Source of the DNA: a virus | DNA: 30,341 nt | Strand: one strand, 5' to 3' | Virus record (IMG/VR): IMGVR_UViG_3300042309_000834 | Location: 1-30,341 of that record | Shown here: in pieces, positions 9,089-18,671 of the stretch | Numbering within the stretch: the first letter of the stretch is position 1 | Layout of the letters: each line of letters starts with the position of its first letter | Translations under genes and position numbers: made by a program | The notes under the pieces: generated by a model | What the model saw: the letters and a program-made list of their open reading frames with translations, nothing else | What the model was told of the DNA's origin: nothing | Databases searched by the model: none

Positions 9089-9514
9089 ATGCTAAAATTA
9101 AAACATTTATTAAAAGAAGATGAGCAGAAATGGAATCCTGCTGATTATAAGTCGCCAGCACAATTAGGTAAAACGACTGGATTAGATGCCGAAGCAGATC
9201 AAAGAATACAGGATAGTTTTTTATCTAAACTAGAACAAAACTATTCTAGAATAAAACGAGCTCGTATTGATATGGCTGAGTTTAAAAATGATGTGATGGA
9301 TTTGTTATCAATCTATAAAGATAAAACGCCTGGCAGTGCGACTACTATGGATTTTATAAATGCATTTTTAGAATTATATCCATATTCAAAAACATATAGC
9401 GGATGGCAAGGAACTTACCGAGATGTAAGAGATAATCTTAATCGTATGTTACAACACGCATATGCAATCCAATCCGGCGATACTAGCAGTTACGCATATC
9501 GATTTTCAAAATAA
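9089..9514 (+). CDS. Small protein with capsid-targeting-like N-terminus (candidate internal virion protein)
   Basis: A 141-residue protein. Its first ten residues, MLKLKHLLKE, fit the pattern h-K-x-L-x-x-L-L-x-E shared by proteins at 9521, 16510 and 23238. In T4 such N-termini direct internal proteins (IPI-III, Alt) into the prohead and are removed by the gp21 protease after (L/I)-x-E. LKE at 8-10 fits that rule. The rest is helical and charged, with a C-terminal TYSGWQGTYRDVRDNL segment and no enzyme motif. It lies 6 bp before the next CTS-like gene, so the two are co-transcribed. The targeting role is inferred from the shared motif; the mature function is unknown. Confidence 0.65.
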   Translation: MLKLKHLLKEDEQKWNPADYKSPAQLGKTTGLDAEADQRIQDSFLSKLEQNYSRIKRARIDMAEFKNDVMDLLSIYKDKTPGSATTMDFINAFLELYPYSKTYSGWQGTYRDVRDNLNRMLQHAYAIQSGDTSSYAYRFSK

Positions 9515-9520
9515 GTAATT

Positions 9521-10021
9521 ATGAAAAAACTAGAAAACATCCTAGCAGAAAATATGCGTCGTTTTAATACAAAAAATCTACACGAAGCTGATTTAAGTGA
9601 TTTGGAAAATAAATTAGGATTCGATGGTGCCAATCGAGATCCTCGAACAGGTAATCCAATGTTTGATCCTAAGAATTTAAAACTTCATATTAACCGAGTT
9701 GATTATGATACCAACATTTCTGGTATTACATCTATGTATTTTCAAGGATCTGGAATTGATGATAAAAATACATTTCAAGATATTGTGAACGACATCAAAC
9801 AAGATATTGAAAGTAAAAATGATCCAACTGGTGCATATGATCAAACCAGATTAGTATCCGACATTACATTTGACTGTGAACTTAAAGTTGGTACCGATAC
9901 TATCGATTTGACAGTTACATATGATGAAGATGGTGATATTCAAAATGTAGAAATACAGGATGAAGATATTGCTACAAAATATGGAATAAGTGATTCTACG
10001 ATTATGGATTATTTATTTTAA
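9521..10021 (+). CDS. Small acidic protein with capsid-targeting-like N-terminus (candidate internal virion protein)
   Basis: A 166-residue acidic protein. The N-terminus has LAE at 8-10 followed by NMRRFNTKNLHE ending at residue 22, giving two (L/I)-x-E sites exactly 12 residues apart. The gene at 23238 has the same arrangement, and the DNA encoding LAENMRRF is identical over 20 nt between the two genes (9542-9561 and 23265-23284). The remainder is Asp-rich with beta-like segments (ITFDCELKVGTDTIDLTVTYD) and ends MDYLF. No catalytic motif is visible. It follows the 9089 gene closely and precedes a 104-bp gap carrying the SSB promoter. Confidence 0.65.
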   Translation: MKKLENILAENMRRFNTKNLHEADLSDLENKLGFDGANRDPRTGNPMFDPKNLKLHINRVDYDTNISGITSMYFQGSGIDDKNTFQDIVNDIKQDIESKNDPTGAYDQTRLVSDITFDCELKVGTDTIDLTVTYDEDGDIQNVEIQDEDIATKYGISDSTIMDYLF

Positions 10022-10048
10022 AAACAAAAAAAAACTTAACAAATTACT

Positions 10049-10076
10049 TTGATTTAACGATTTAATTACTTATAAT
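10049..10076 (+). promoter_or_regulatory. Strong sigma70-like promoter for the SSB operon
   Basis: TTGATT (10049-10054), 16-nt spacer, perfect TATAAT (10071-10076). This predicts a start near 10083 and an AU-rich leader of about 43 nt before the SSB start codon. The -10 box sits in the loop of an 8-bp inverted repeat. Confidence 0.6.
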
Positions 10077-10084
10077 GTAATTAA
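10062..10084 (+). repeat. 8-bp inverted repeat around the -10 box (possible operator)
   Basis: TTAATTAC (10062-10069) is the exact reverse complement of GTAATTAA (10077-10084), with a 7-nt centre TTATAAT that contains the -10 box. Its symmetry over the polymerase-binding site is what an operator would look like. AT-rich sequence makes chance palindromes more likely. Confidence 0.5.
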
Positions 10085-10098
10085 TATTTTATATTTTA

Positions 10099-10127
10099 TT
10101 AACCAATTAAAAAAGGATTTAACCAAT
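10099..10127 (+). repeat. Direct repeat TTAACCAAT flanking the SSB ribosome-binding site
   Basis: TTAACCAAT occurs at 10099-10107 and again at 10119-10127, the second copy covering the first two bases of the ATG at 10126. The AGG of the ribosome site (10114-10116) lies between the copies. T4 gp32 represses its own translation by binding an unstructured AU-rich leader, so a repeated site here could serve similar autoregulation. This is inference. Confidence 0.5.
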
Positions 10128-10902
10128 GGGCTTAAATTTAGATGCCATAAAGGCAAAACTCAATCAGTTGAACAAAACTGATGAAAAGAAAAACAATTTG
10201 TGGAAACCTGAAGCAGGTAAAACAAGAATCCGTATCGTGCCATATGTGCACAGAAAAGACAATCCATTCTTAGAATTGTATTTTCATTACGACATTGGCA
10301 AAAGATCAATGTTATCACCGATCTCATTCGGCAATGCAGATCCAATCGTAGAGTTTTCAGACAAACTAAAAAAAACTGGCGATAAGGATGAATGGATGAT
10401 GGGTCGTAAAATTGAGCCTAAAATGAGAACTTATGTACCTGTTATCGTGCGCGGTAAAGAAGCAGAAGGTGTAAAGTTTTGGGGATTTGGTAAAACTATC
10501 TACGCAGAACTATTATCAATTATCTCTGATCCAGACTATGGAGACATTACAGATTTAATGAATGGTCGTGATATTGATGTAGAATTTACTCCTGCAGAAG
10601 GTGGTGCATTTCCAAAAACTGCAATTCGAGTGAAACCAAACACACAGCCAGCAACAGAAGATAAAGCAATTGCTGAAAAGATTATGAATCAACCAGTAAT
10701 TACTGACATATTTCCTGAACCAACTTATGAAGAGTTAGAAGTTGCATTAACAGAATGGATGAATCCTGAAAATGCAGATTCAGATGTAGCAGCTGATGAA
10801 GAAGAAGAGGCACAAGGCGTTTCAACACCAGCAAAAGCTGCAAAGCCAGTAGCAGGTAAAGTTGATGACGTAGCATCAGCATTCAATGATCTTTTTAATT
10901 AA
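10126..10902 (+). CDS. 32: Single-stranded DNA-binding protein, gp32-like
   Basis: A 258-residue protein with the layout of T4-type SSBs. It has a basic N-terminal helix (LDAIKAKLNQLNK), a core beginning NLWKPEAGKTRIRIVPY, a mid-region FWGFGKTIYAELL, and an acidic linker (about 222-234) ending in a conserved-looking tail DDVASAFNDLFN for partner binding. It covers ssDNA at the fork and in recombination and would interact with UvsX and helicase loader functions. T4 gp32 binds zinc, but no cysteine is present here, so this version is zinc-free. It is the first gene of an operon SSB-UvsX-flap nuclease, with its own strong promoter and a repeat-flanked ribosome site suggestive of autoregulation. 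Confidence 0.85.
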   Translation: MGLNLDAIKAKLNQLNKTDEKKNNLWKPEAGKTRIRIVPYVHRKDNPFLELYFHYDIGKRSMLSPISFGNADPIVEFSDKLKKTGDKDEWMMGRKIEPKMRTYVPVIVRGKEAEGVKFWGFGKTIYAELLSIISDPDYGDITDLMNGRDIDVEFTPAEGGAFPKTAIRVKPNTQPATEDKAIAEKIMNQPVITDIFPEPTYEELEVALTEWMNPENADSDVAADEEEEAQGVSTPAKAAKPVAGKVDDVASAFNDLFN

Positions 10903-10915
10903 GAAGGAGTTATAA

Positions 10916-12079
10916 ATGGCAAAGAGTAAAAGCAAACTGGAACTGGAAGACTCATTAGCAAGTACATTAGCTGATAGCATTAACAAGCAATTTAAAGGGC
11001 AAGCTCTTAAAACAGCTTTCTTTTTAGAAGGAGATGCTGATTCACCAAGCAATGTAACAGAATGGATTTCATCTGGTTGTGATATGCTCGATTTAGCGAT
11101 TTCAAACCGATCGAACGGAGGATTCCCAGTAGGTCGGATAACTGAAGTTACCGGATTAGAAGCATCAGGTAAGTCTTTATTAGTATCTCATGTAGCTGCA
11201 GAAACACAGAAAAAAGGTGGATTAGCAGTTTATATTGATACAGAAGCAGCAACTAGTGCTGAATTTATGTCAGCTATTGGAATTGATTTGAAATCAATGT
11301 TATATGTTCCATTAGAAACAGTAGAAGAAATTTTTGAAACAATTGAAACTATTGTTGAACAGGTACGTAAATCAGATAAAGATCGTCTCGTTACTATTAT
11401 TGTTGACTCTATTATGGGTGCATCTACAAAAATAGAAATGGCTGCTGAATATGACAAAGATGGATATGCTACCAGTAAATCAATTATTCTATCAAAAGCA
11501 ATGCGTAAGGTAACTAACTGGATTGCACGAGAAAGAATTTGTTTGATTATGACTAATCAGTTACGAACTAAATTAGGGGTATCATTCGGCGATGCGTGGA
11601 CAACATCGGGTGGTAAAGCGATTCCATTTCATGCATCTGTACGTCTTCGTCTTAAGAATACTGGAATGATTAAAGCCAAAGTTGAAGGCGTTGAACAAGT
11701 GGTAGGAAGTAAGACTGAAGTACAAGTAGTGAAAAACAGAATGGGTCCTCCGCATCGAAAAATCAACTATGACATCTATTATGATAGTGGTATTGATAAC
11801 TATGGTGGATGGCTTGAAACAATGAAAAAATACAATCTAGTAAAACAATCAGGAGCTCATTATACATTAGATGACACTGATATTGAAACTGGAGAAGTAT
11901 TTGGAGAAATTAAATTTCAATCAAAAACATTTGTAGATAAGGTAATCAATCAACCAGAGATTAAAGATCGATTGTATAAAAGAATATGCGATGCGTATAT
12001 CTTTAAGTATCAAGCTGGTATCGATGGCGGTATTGATGACGTAATTATTACAGATGAGGTTATAGACGAAGAAGCTTAA
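10916..12079 (+). CDS. uvsX: UvsX-type RecA-family recombinase
   Basis: A 387-residue RecA-family ATPase. Walker A is TGLEASGKS at 79-87, followed by a strand-helix with VYIDTEAA. The Walker B strand lies in RLVTIIVDSIMGAST, and LIMTNQLRTKLGVSFGDAWTTSGGKAIPFHASVRLRL covers the L2/ATP-cap region. It would form filaments on SSB-coated DNA to drive recombination-dependent replication. A very good ribosome site (AGAAGGAG) precedes the ATG at 10916, 13 bp after the SSB gene. Its last base is the first base of the next gene's ATG (TAATG), so translation of the nuclease is coupled. Length and motif order match T4 UvsX. Confidence 0.93.
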   Translation: MAKSKSKLELEDSLASTLADSINKQFKGQALKTAFFLEGDADSPSNVTEWISSGCDMLDLAISNRSNGGFPVGRITEVTGLEASGKSLLVSHVAAETQKKGGLAVYIDTEAATSAEFMSAIGIDLKSMLYVPLETVEEIFETIETIVEQVRKSDKDRLVTIIVDSIMGASTKIEMAAEYDKDGYATSKSIILSKAMRKVTNWIARERICLIMTNQLRTKLGVSFGDAWTTSGGKAIPFHASVRLRLKNTGMIKAKVEGVEQVVGSKTEVQVVKNRMGPPHRKINYDIYYDSGIDNYGGWLETMKKYNLVKQSGAHYTLDDTDIETGEVFGEIKFQSKTFVDKVINQPEIKDRLYKRICDAYIFKYQAGIDGGIDDVIITDEVIDEEA

Positions 12080-13137
12080 TGAACAGGTATCAACAGCTAT
12101 TCAAACAGTTACAACAAGAAAAGGAAAATAGTCCATCAAGTGTCAATGATCATATTATGGTGCTTGATGGGCTAAACACCTTTATTAGAGCGTTTGGAGC
12201 AACTCCATCTACAAATGAAGATGGTGATCATATCGGAGGAATTACTGGATTTTTATTTTCAATAGGTAAAGTAGTTCGAGATTTTAAACCATCTCGGTTA
12301 GTTATCGTGTTTGATGGTAGAGGCGGATCTGCTCGTCGCAGAAAGATTTACGGCGATTATAAAGGTAATCGAGCAAATAAAACACGTTTACGTAGACACG
12401 ATCATCAACAATTTGCTACAATTGAAGATGAACAGGAAGCAATGCGTTGGCAATTTTCTCGATTAGTATCATATCTAGATAATTTACCAGTAACATTTAT
12501 TTCAATTGATGGTATCGAAGCAGATGATACGATTGCATATATTGCTGATATGTATCAAGGTATTTCTAAAAAAATTACCATAGTTTCAACGGATAGAGAT
12601 TTTTATCAGTTAATAAGTCCTACAATTCAAGTATGGTCGCCTATCAAAAAGAAAATGTATGACGAACAAGCATTATTAGATGAATTTGGAGTACATCCAA
12701 ATAACTATGTTATTTATCGAACATTTACAGGCGACACCTCTGACAACATACCCGGGGTATCTGGAATAGGTCCAAAGACAATTATAAAAACATTACCCGA
12801 ACTTGCTGATACTACTGAGTTTACGTTAGATGCATTATTTAATAAATGCACTAATAATTTAAATGAATCAAAAACATATGGTAAAATACTAGAAAATCAG
12901 GATACTATTGATAAGAATTATCGTTTAATGAATATTAAATTATTAGATATTCCAGCTCAGAGTGCTACGGTAATTCGAGGTATATTAGATCAGCCGATTC
13001 CAATGATGAACAAAATGGAATTTCAAAGATTATTCATGGAAGACAAAATGTGGTCAACTATGAAAAATTTACCAGATTGGTTAAATAATACATGGTTATC
13101 ACTAAATGCATTTGCACAACAAACACATAAAAAATAA
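12079..13137 (+). CDS. 5'-3' exonuclease / flap endonuclease (T4 RNase H-like)
   Basis: A 352-residue FEN1/5'-exonuclease family protein. Visible acidic metal-site motifs are D30 (LDGLNTFIRAF), D79 in VFDGRGGSARRRKIYGDYKGNR, E147/D149/D150 in GIEADD, D172/D174 in STDRDF, and the helix-hairpin-helix segment GDTSDNIPGVSGIGPKT (218-234). The role is removal of RNA primers and 5' flaps on the lagging strand. T4 RNase H does the same job next to gp32 and UvsX functions. The start ATG overlaps the uvsX stop by one base. The C-terminal 100 residues are variable. Confidence 0.9.
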   Translation: MNRYQQLFKQLQQEKENSPSSVNDHIMVLDGLNTFIRAFGATPSTNEDGDHIGGITGFLFSIGKVVRDFKPSRLVIVFDGRGGSARRRKIYGDYKGNRANKTRLRRHDHQQFATIEDEQEAMRWQFSRLVSYLDNLPVTFISIDGIEADDTIAYIADMYQGISKKITIVSTDRDFYQLISPTIQVWSPIKKKMYDEQALLDEFGVHPNNYVIYRTFTGDTSDNIPGVSGIGPKTIIKTLPELADTTEFTLDALFNKCTNNLNESKTYGKILENQDTIDKNYRLMNIKLLDIPAQSATVIRGILDQPIPMMNKMEFQRLFMEDKMWSTMKNLPDWLNNTWLSLNAFAQQTHKK

Positions 13138-13138
13138 C

Positions 13139-13167
13139 TTGGAATTTATACATAACTATTATATAAT
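13139..13167 (+). promoter_or_regulatory. Promoter before the helicase gene, predicted near-leaderless
   Basis: TTGGAA (13139-13144), 17-nt spacer, perfect TATAAT (13162-13167). The ATG at 13174 is 6 nt further on, so the transcript would start at the first codon. No ribosome site is present between them. Confidence 0.6.
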
Positions 13168-13173
13168 AAGTTT

Positions 13174-14541
13174 ATGACAGATAAACTATCGGAATATGGC
13201 TGGAGCTTTCAAGTAAAAGTTTTAGCAGCAATGTTTACCGACCGAATATTTTTACAACAAATTGCCGATATTATTCGCCCAGAGTATTTCGAATCAGATG
13301 CAAATAATTGGGTATTAGAAACAGTTTTAGATCATTTTCAACAATATAAAACACCCCCAACAAAAGATGTTTTAAAAGTTCGATTAACTGCATTAAGTGA
13401 ATCTGGTCCAGAATCTATACTTAAAACTGCAATACTAGAACAACTTAAAGATGTGTTCCGATACATGGAATCAGATGATTTAAGTTTTGTCAAAGATGAA
13501 ATACTTAATTTCTGTAAAAATCAGGAAATTAAACGGGCAATTATGGATTCGGTTAATTTGTTGCAACGTGGAAATTATGATGAAATAAAGTCAAAGATTG
13601 ATACAGCAATGAAAGCTGGTGCTGATACTAATATTGGGTTAGAATATAAACTTAATATATCAGCTCGATACGCCGAAGCATCGCGTCATACAATTACAAC
13701 CGGATGGGATGTTATTGATGATTTAATGGACGGCGGATTAGCTCCAGGTGAATTAGGTGTAGTAATGGCACCAGCTGGTATTGGTAAATCATGGCTCTTA
13801 ATTAACATTGGAGCTAATGCAGTAAAGGCAGGTCATACCGTAATACATTACACATTAGAACTTAATGAAAATTATGTAGGACAACGTTATGATTCGGTAT
13901 TAACTGGTATTAATGCACAGAGCTTAAAAAATCATCAAGACACAGTTGAAGATAAAATGAAAAGTTTACGCGGTGATTTGATTGTAAAATATTTTCCAAC
14001 TAAATCAGTTGGCGTAATGGGATTAAAAGCTCATTTAGAAAAAACTATTATGCTAGGTAAAAAGCCAGATGTTGTAATTGTAGATTATGGTGATTTGTTA
14101 AAAATCAATACAAAAAAGGACAAACACGAGGCATTAGAAGAACTTTACGAGGAGTTACGAGGAATGGCAGGTGAGTATGATATTCCGGTTTGGACGGCAT
14201 CACAAGCAGGTCGAAGTGCGTTAGAAGAAGATATTATTGAAGCAGATAAAATTGCATCATCATATGGAAAAGTGATGGTAGCTGACTTCTTGATGTCATT
14301 GTCTCGTAAGGTTGAAGATAAAATGTCAGGTACAGGTAGAGGTCACGTTATTAAGAATCGGTTCGGCCCAGATGGCATTACCTTGCCTAGTAAAATTAAC
14401 ACAAACAACGGCCAATTTCAATTTTTTGAGCCACAAACAACACAAGGCAAACAGACCACACAAGTTATGAAAACAGGCGAAAATGTTATGAAGAAAAATT
14501 TAGCACAAAAATTCAAAGATTTGGGTGGAACTTTAGGATAA
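13174..14541 (+). CDS. 41: Replicative DNA helicase, DnaB/gp41 family
   Basis: A 455-residue DnaB-type helicase. An N-terminal helical domain (about 1-150) is followed by the RecA-like motor: TTGWDVIDDLMDGGLAPGEL, Walker A APAGIGKS at 199-206, Walker B in PDVVIVDYGDLL with D304, and an arginine-finger region with SLSRKVEDKMSGTGRGHV. The hexamer would unwind DNA 5' to 3' at the fork and partner a primase that is not in this window. The gene has its own near-leaderless promoter and is followed by the strongest terminator in the window, so it may be regulated apart from the SSB operon upstream. Confidence 0.92.
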   Translation: MTDKLSEYGWSFQVKVLAAMFTDRIFLQQIADIIRPEYFESDANNWVLETVLDHFQQYKTPPTKDVLKVRLTALSESGPESILKTAILEQLKDVFRYMESDDLSFVKDEILNFCKNQEIKRAIMDSVNLLQRGNYDEIKSKIDTAMKAGADTNIGLEYKLNISARYAEASRHTITTGWDVIDDLMDGGLAPGELGVVMAPAGIGKSWLLINIGANAVKAGHTVIHYTLELNENYVGQRYDSVLTGINAQSLKNHQDTVEDKMKSLRGDLIVKYFPTKSVGVMGLKAHLEKTIMLGKKPDVVIVDYGDLLKINTKKDKHEALEELYEELRGMAGEYDIPVWTASQAGRSALEEDIIEADKIASSYGKVMVADFLMSLSRKVEDKMSGTGRGHVIKNRFGPDGITLPSKINTNNGQFQFFEPQTTQGKQTTQVMKTGENVMKKNLAQKFKDLGGTLG

Positions 14542-14562
14542 AACCATATTTATATAAAATGA

Positions 14563-14590
14563 GGTCCGGATAATATTCGGCCCTTTTTTT
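14563..14590 (+). terminator. Rho-independent terminator after the helicase gene
   Basis: A hairpin with outer pairs GG/CC, one mismatch, then a 6-bp stem CCGGAT/ATTCGG (one G-T pair), a 3-nt loop AAT and seven T residues (14584-14590). It separates the replication genes from nrdJ. Confidence 0.85.
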
Positions 14591-14633
14591 ATCTAATAAA
14601 CATTTATATTTTTTAAATTAAAGAGATTACAAC

Positions 14634-16490
14634 ATGGAGATTTCAAACAAAATTTTAAGTGAAATTACAGTATACATGAAGTATGCAAAGTATGTTCCCG
14701 AGCTCAATCGTCGAGAAACATGGGAAGAATTAGTTACGAGAAACAAAGAAATGCATCAAAAGAAGTATCCGCATTTGCGAGATGAAATTGAAGCTGCATA
14801 TAAATTTGTTTATGATAAAAAAGTATTACCATCGATGCGTAGTTTGCAATTCGGCGGAAAACCAATTGAAATCTCCCCTAACCGAATTTATAACTGTGCA
14901 TATTTACCAATTGATGATTATCGAGCATTTGGCGAAGCAATGTTTTTACTTTTAGGCGGTACTGGTGTAGGATATTCAGTTCAAACACATCACGTAGAAA
15001 AATTGCCTGAAATTCGTAAACCTAATCCAAAGAAAACACGAAGATATCTTATCGCGGATTCGATCGAAGGATGGGCTGATGCAGTAAAGGCATTAGTTAA
15101 ATCGTATTTCGAAGGTGGATCTACGTTTACATTTGATTTTTCGGATATTCGTGCCAAAGGTGCTCGTTTAGTAACATCCGGAGGAAAAGCACCAGGCCCA
15201 CAACCACTTAAAGAATGTTTAATTAAATTAGCCGGTATCTTAGATGCAAAAGAAGATGGCGATAAATTAACTGCTATTGAAGTACACGATATGGTTTGTC
15301 ATATTGCAGATGCAGTATTAGCCGGGGGTATTCGTAGAGCAGCTCTTATTAGTCTTTTTAGTGCCGATGATGAAGAAATGATTTCATGCAAATCTGGTAA
15401 TTGGTGGGAGCATAATCCACAACGAGGGCGTGCAAACAATTCAGCAACATTAATGCGTCATAAATTAACAAAAGAATTCTTTATGGATTTATGGAAACGT
15501 GTTGAATTGTCAGGAGCAGGTGAACCAGGAATTTATTTAACAAATGATAAAGATTGGGGAACGAATCCATGTTGTGAAATTGCATTACGACCATTTCAGT
15601 TCTGTAATTTATGTGAAGTTAACGCGTCTGACATCGAATCACAAGAAGATTTAGAAGCAAGAGTACGAGCAGCAGCATTTATTGGAACACTTCAAGCAGG
15701 TTACACTGATTTTCATTATCTTCGTCCAGTATGGAAACGTACGACTGAGAAAGATGCCCTTATCGGAGTATCCATGACAGGAATCGGTTCTGGAACAGTG
15801 TTAGGCTATGATATGAAAGCTGCCGCAAAGGCAGTTAAAGAAGAAAATGTACGGGTAGCTGAATTGATTGGAATCAACAAATCAGCTCGTACTACCACAG
15901 TTAAGCCTGCAGGGACGACATCATTAGCATTAGGAACATCATCAGGTATTCACGCTTGGCACAATGATTATTATATTCGTCGCATTCGTGTAGGAAAAAA
16001 TGAAGCAATTTATTCATACCTAGCAATCAATCATCCAGAACTTATTGAAGATGAGTATTTCCGTCCACATGACACTGCAGTTATTTCAATTCCTCAAAAA
16101 GCACCAGAAGGCGCTATTATGAGAACAGAATCCCCATTCCAATTATTAGATCGTATTAAAAAGGTACACCTAGAATGGGTTAAACCAGGACACCGATCAG
16201 GAAATAATACTCACAATGTTTCTGCAACCGTTTCACTTAAAGCAGATGAATGGGAATTAGCTGGCGAATGGATGTGGGAGAATAGAGATCATTATAACGG
16301 ATTATCAGTATTGCCATATGATGGCGGAACTTATACACAAGCTCCATTTGAAGATTGTACTCAAGAAACATATGAGAACATGATGAAATCTCTTCATAAT
16401 ATTGATTTGAGTCAAGTAATTGAATTAGATGATAATACCGACTTATCAGGCGAATTAGCTTGTGCTGGTGGAGCGTGTGAGATAAAATAA
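14634..16490 (+). CDS. nrdJ: Class II (adenosylcobalamin-dependent) ribonucleotide reductase
   Basis: A 618-residue monomeric-type class II RNR. The catalytic cysteines can be placed: C88 in RIYNCAYLP, the thiyl-radical C313 with E315 in NPCCEI, and C324 in FQFCNL, which pairs with C88. The C-terminal redox pair is C610/C615 (CAGGAC), just before the stop. Substrate-loop motifs PSMRSLQFGG and TSGGKAPGPQPL are present. It reduces ribonucleotides using B12 and a thioredoxin-like donor, and a thioredoxin is encoded at 19885. It is shorter than the Lactobacillus enzyme (about 739 residues), and no ATP-cone is seen. The upstream gap of about 40 bp after the terminator holds AT-rich sequence and an AAAGAG ribosome site. 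Confidence 0.92.
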   Translation: MEISNKILSEITVYMKYAKYVPELNRRETWEELVTRNKEMHQKKYPHLRDEIEAAYKFVYDKKVLPSMRSLQFGGKPIEISPNRIYNCAYLPIDDYRAFGEAMFLLLGGTGVGYSVQTHHVEKLPEIRKPNPKKTRRYLIADSIEGWADAVKALVKSYFEGGSTFTFDFSDIRAKGARLVTSGGKAPGPQPLKECLIKLAGILDAKEDGDKLTAIEVHDMVCHIADAVLAGGIRRAALISLFSADDEEMISCKSGNWWEHNPQRGRANNSATLMRHKLTKEFFMDLWKRVELSGAGEPGIYLTNDKDWGTNPCCEIALRPFQFCNLCEVNASDIESQEDLEARVRAAAFIGTLQAGYTDFHYLRPVWKRTTEKDALIGVSMTGIGSGTVLGYDMKAAAKAVKEENVRVAELIGINKSARTTTVKPAGTTSLALGTSSGIHAWHNDYYIRRIRVGKNEAIYSYLAINHPELIEDEYFRPHDTAVISIPQKAPEGAIMRTESPFQLLDRIKKVHLEWVKPGHRSGNNTHNVSATVSLKADEWELAGEWMWENRDHYNGLSVLPYDGGTYTQAPFEDCTQETYENMMKSLHNIDLSQVIELDDNTDLSGELACAGGACEIK

Positions 16491-16497
16491 TATTTAG

Positions 16498-16508
16498 ATA
16501 TTTATTAA
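16498..16508 (+). promoter_or_regulatory. ATATTTATTAA element before a capsid-targeting-like gene
   Basis: This element ends 1 nt before the ATG at 16510 and shares ATATTTAT with the elements at 9062 and 23205. If it is a promoter, it would not serve the ATG at 16510 because transcription would begin inside the gene. It may therefore just reflect AT-rich sequence. Confidence 0.2.
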
Positions 16509-16509
16509 T

Positions 16510-17273
<764 letters not shown>

Positions 17274-17292
17274 ATAATTAATAAAACAAGTT

Positions 17293-17997
17293 ATGACAAC
17301 GAAACAAAGAACAAATTTAGAATTAGTGCATCCTGGCTTTGCAAATGGAGTTTCTATTCAGTTAGCAACAAAACAATCGATTGAAGGTCCAGATGCTAGA
17401 TTGACTACAGAAGAAAAACAAGCTATTATCGATAAAGCTGCATATCATTATGGTCAATTCTTAACCGCATTAGGCGTAACATGGGAATCTGATCCAAACT
17501 CGGCTGATACACCTCGGCGAGTAGCAAAGGCATATGTAAATGACTTATGGGCCGGTCGATATGAACCAATGTCAGATATTACAGCATTTCCAAGTGATGG
17601 ATACGATGGCATTGTGTTTGAAGGAGGTATTCCATTAACATCAATGTGTAGCCATCATCATCAAACTATTATGGGTCTAGTTCACGTTGCATATATTCCG
17701 GGTGAAAATAGCAACGTTATTGGTTTAAGTAAATTGAATCGAGTAGTTGAGCACTTTGGCAGACGAGGTGCAATTCAAGAACAATTAACTGTTGCTATCC
17801 ACCACGCAATTGATGAACTTATCGAAAACAATAAAGGTGTAGCAGTAATGATTGAAGCAACTCATAACTGTGTGCAATGTCGAGGAGTTAAGCATGGTGG
17901 TGCTTCAATGAAAACTGCGAAATTATCTGGTGCATTTTTAGAAGATGGCAACGCAAGATCAGAATTTTATCAATTTGTAAAAGGTTATAATAATTAA
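17293..17997 (+). CDS. folE: GTP cyclohydrolase I
   Basis: A 234-residue FolE. Zinc and active-site residues are visible: C119 with H122/H123 in SMCSHHHQTIMG and C193/C196 in THNCVQCRGVKHGG. The substrate-binding stretch is IGLSKLNRVVEHFGRRGAIQEQLT. It converts GTP to 7,8-dihydroneopterin triphosphate, the first step to folate and to 7-deazaguanines. The N-terminal 35 residues are an extension before the core. Only one base separates its stop from the queD start, and queE lies in the same block, so here it most likely feeds 7-deazaguanine synthesis rather than folate. Confidence 0.94.
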   Translation: MTTKQRTNLELVHPGFANGVSIQLATKQSIEGPDARLTTEEKQAIIDKAAYHYGQFLTALGVTWESDPNSADTPRRVAKAYVNDLWAGRYEPMSDITAFPSDGYDGIVFEGGIPLTSMCSHHHQTIMGLVHVAYIPGENSNVIGLSKLNRVVEHFGRRGAIQEQLTVAIHHAIDELIENNKGVAVMIEATHNCVQCRGVKHGGASMKTAKLSGAFLEDGNARSEFYQFVKGYNN

Positions 17998-17998
17998 T

Positions 17999-18463
17999 AT
18001 GGCACGTTACATTTCAACAAAATTATTTGATGGTTACTCAACTTGTTTCCGTCAATGGAAAGCAGAAGATACTCATTGTAAATTCTTACATGGATATGCT
18101 GTATCATTTAGAGTATGGTTTGAAGGAGAATTAGATCATCGTAATTGGGTATGGGATTTTGGCGGTATGAAGCGTTCTAAAACTCAAATTGCAGGTATGT
18201 CTCCAAAAGATTATTTTACATTTTTATTAGATCATACTACAATCGTTGCATTAGATGATCCATATTTAGATAAATTCAAACAAATGGATGAAGATGGTAT
18301 TATTCAATTAAGAATTTTACCAGCTACTGGATGTGAAAAATTTGCAGAACATTTATATTATGTAATAAATGCATTCTTAAAAGAAGAAACAGAAGGCCGA
18401 GTAAAAGCTATCAAAATAGAAGTATACGAACACGAACGAAATTCAGCAAGTTATGAACAATAA
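17999..18463 (+). CDS. queD: QueD-like 6-carboxytetrahydropterin synthase with altered zinc site
   Basis: A 154-residue T-fold protein of the QueD/PTPS family. It has the conserved C27 and H31 in HCKFLHGY, WVWDFGGMKRSK matching the DF-x-x-LK region, and ATGCEKFAEHL...EVYEHERNSASYE matching the C-terminal PTxExLA...VxVxET region. Canonical QueD binds zinc through three His. Here the first is lost (CFRQW in place of AAH) and the third is Tyr33, leaving H31 with H26 nearby. I recall similar FRQW-type variants in bacteria, so this may be a recognised divergent subgroup. It would make 6-carboxytetrahydropterin after FolE. A different T-fold protein at 24540 keeps all three His. Confidence 0.8.
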   Translation: MARYISTKLFDGYSTCFRQWKAEDTHCKFLHGYAVSFRVWFEGELDHRNWVWDFGGMKRSKTQIAGMSPKDYFTFLLDHTTIVALDDPYLDKFKQMDEDGIIQLRILPATGCEKFAEHLYYVINAFLKEETEGRVKAIKIEVYEHERNSASYEQ

Positions 18464-18668
18464 TAAAGACCAAATGAAAGTAGAAGTTAATGAGATGGCA
18501 ATAACTCAACAAATTAAAATTGCTTTAGAAAACTCCAATCTAAGTGTTGTTGTTACACCAATTATGTTTGATCCTAACGAATTTATACCAGTACTAGGTG
18601 TGTTAGTAAAAAACGAGGATTCTAGTTATACTAGAAAATATACAATAACGGTTAAACCAAATAACTAA
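18453..18668 (+). CDS. Small hypothetical protein
   Basis: A 71-residue protein overlapping the queD end by 11 nt. It is not recognised. It has an N-terminal charged helix (VNEMAITQQIKIALENSN) then beta-rich sequence (SVVVTPIM, PVLGVLVKN, RKYTITVKP), without Cys or membrane segments. The tight overlap within the que block suggests co-translation, not necessarily a shared function. A downstream in-frame ATG (MKVEV...) is a possible alternative start. Confidence 0.55.
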   Translation: MNNNKDQMKVEVNEMAITQQIKIALENSNLSVVVTPIMFDPNEFIPVLGVLVKNEDSSYTRKYTITVKPNN

Positions 18669-18671
18669 ACC

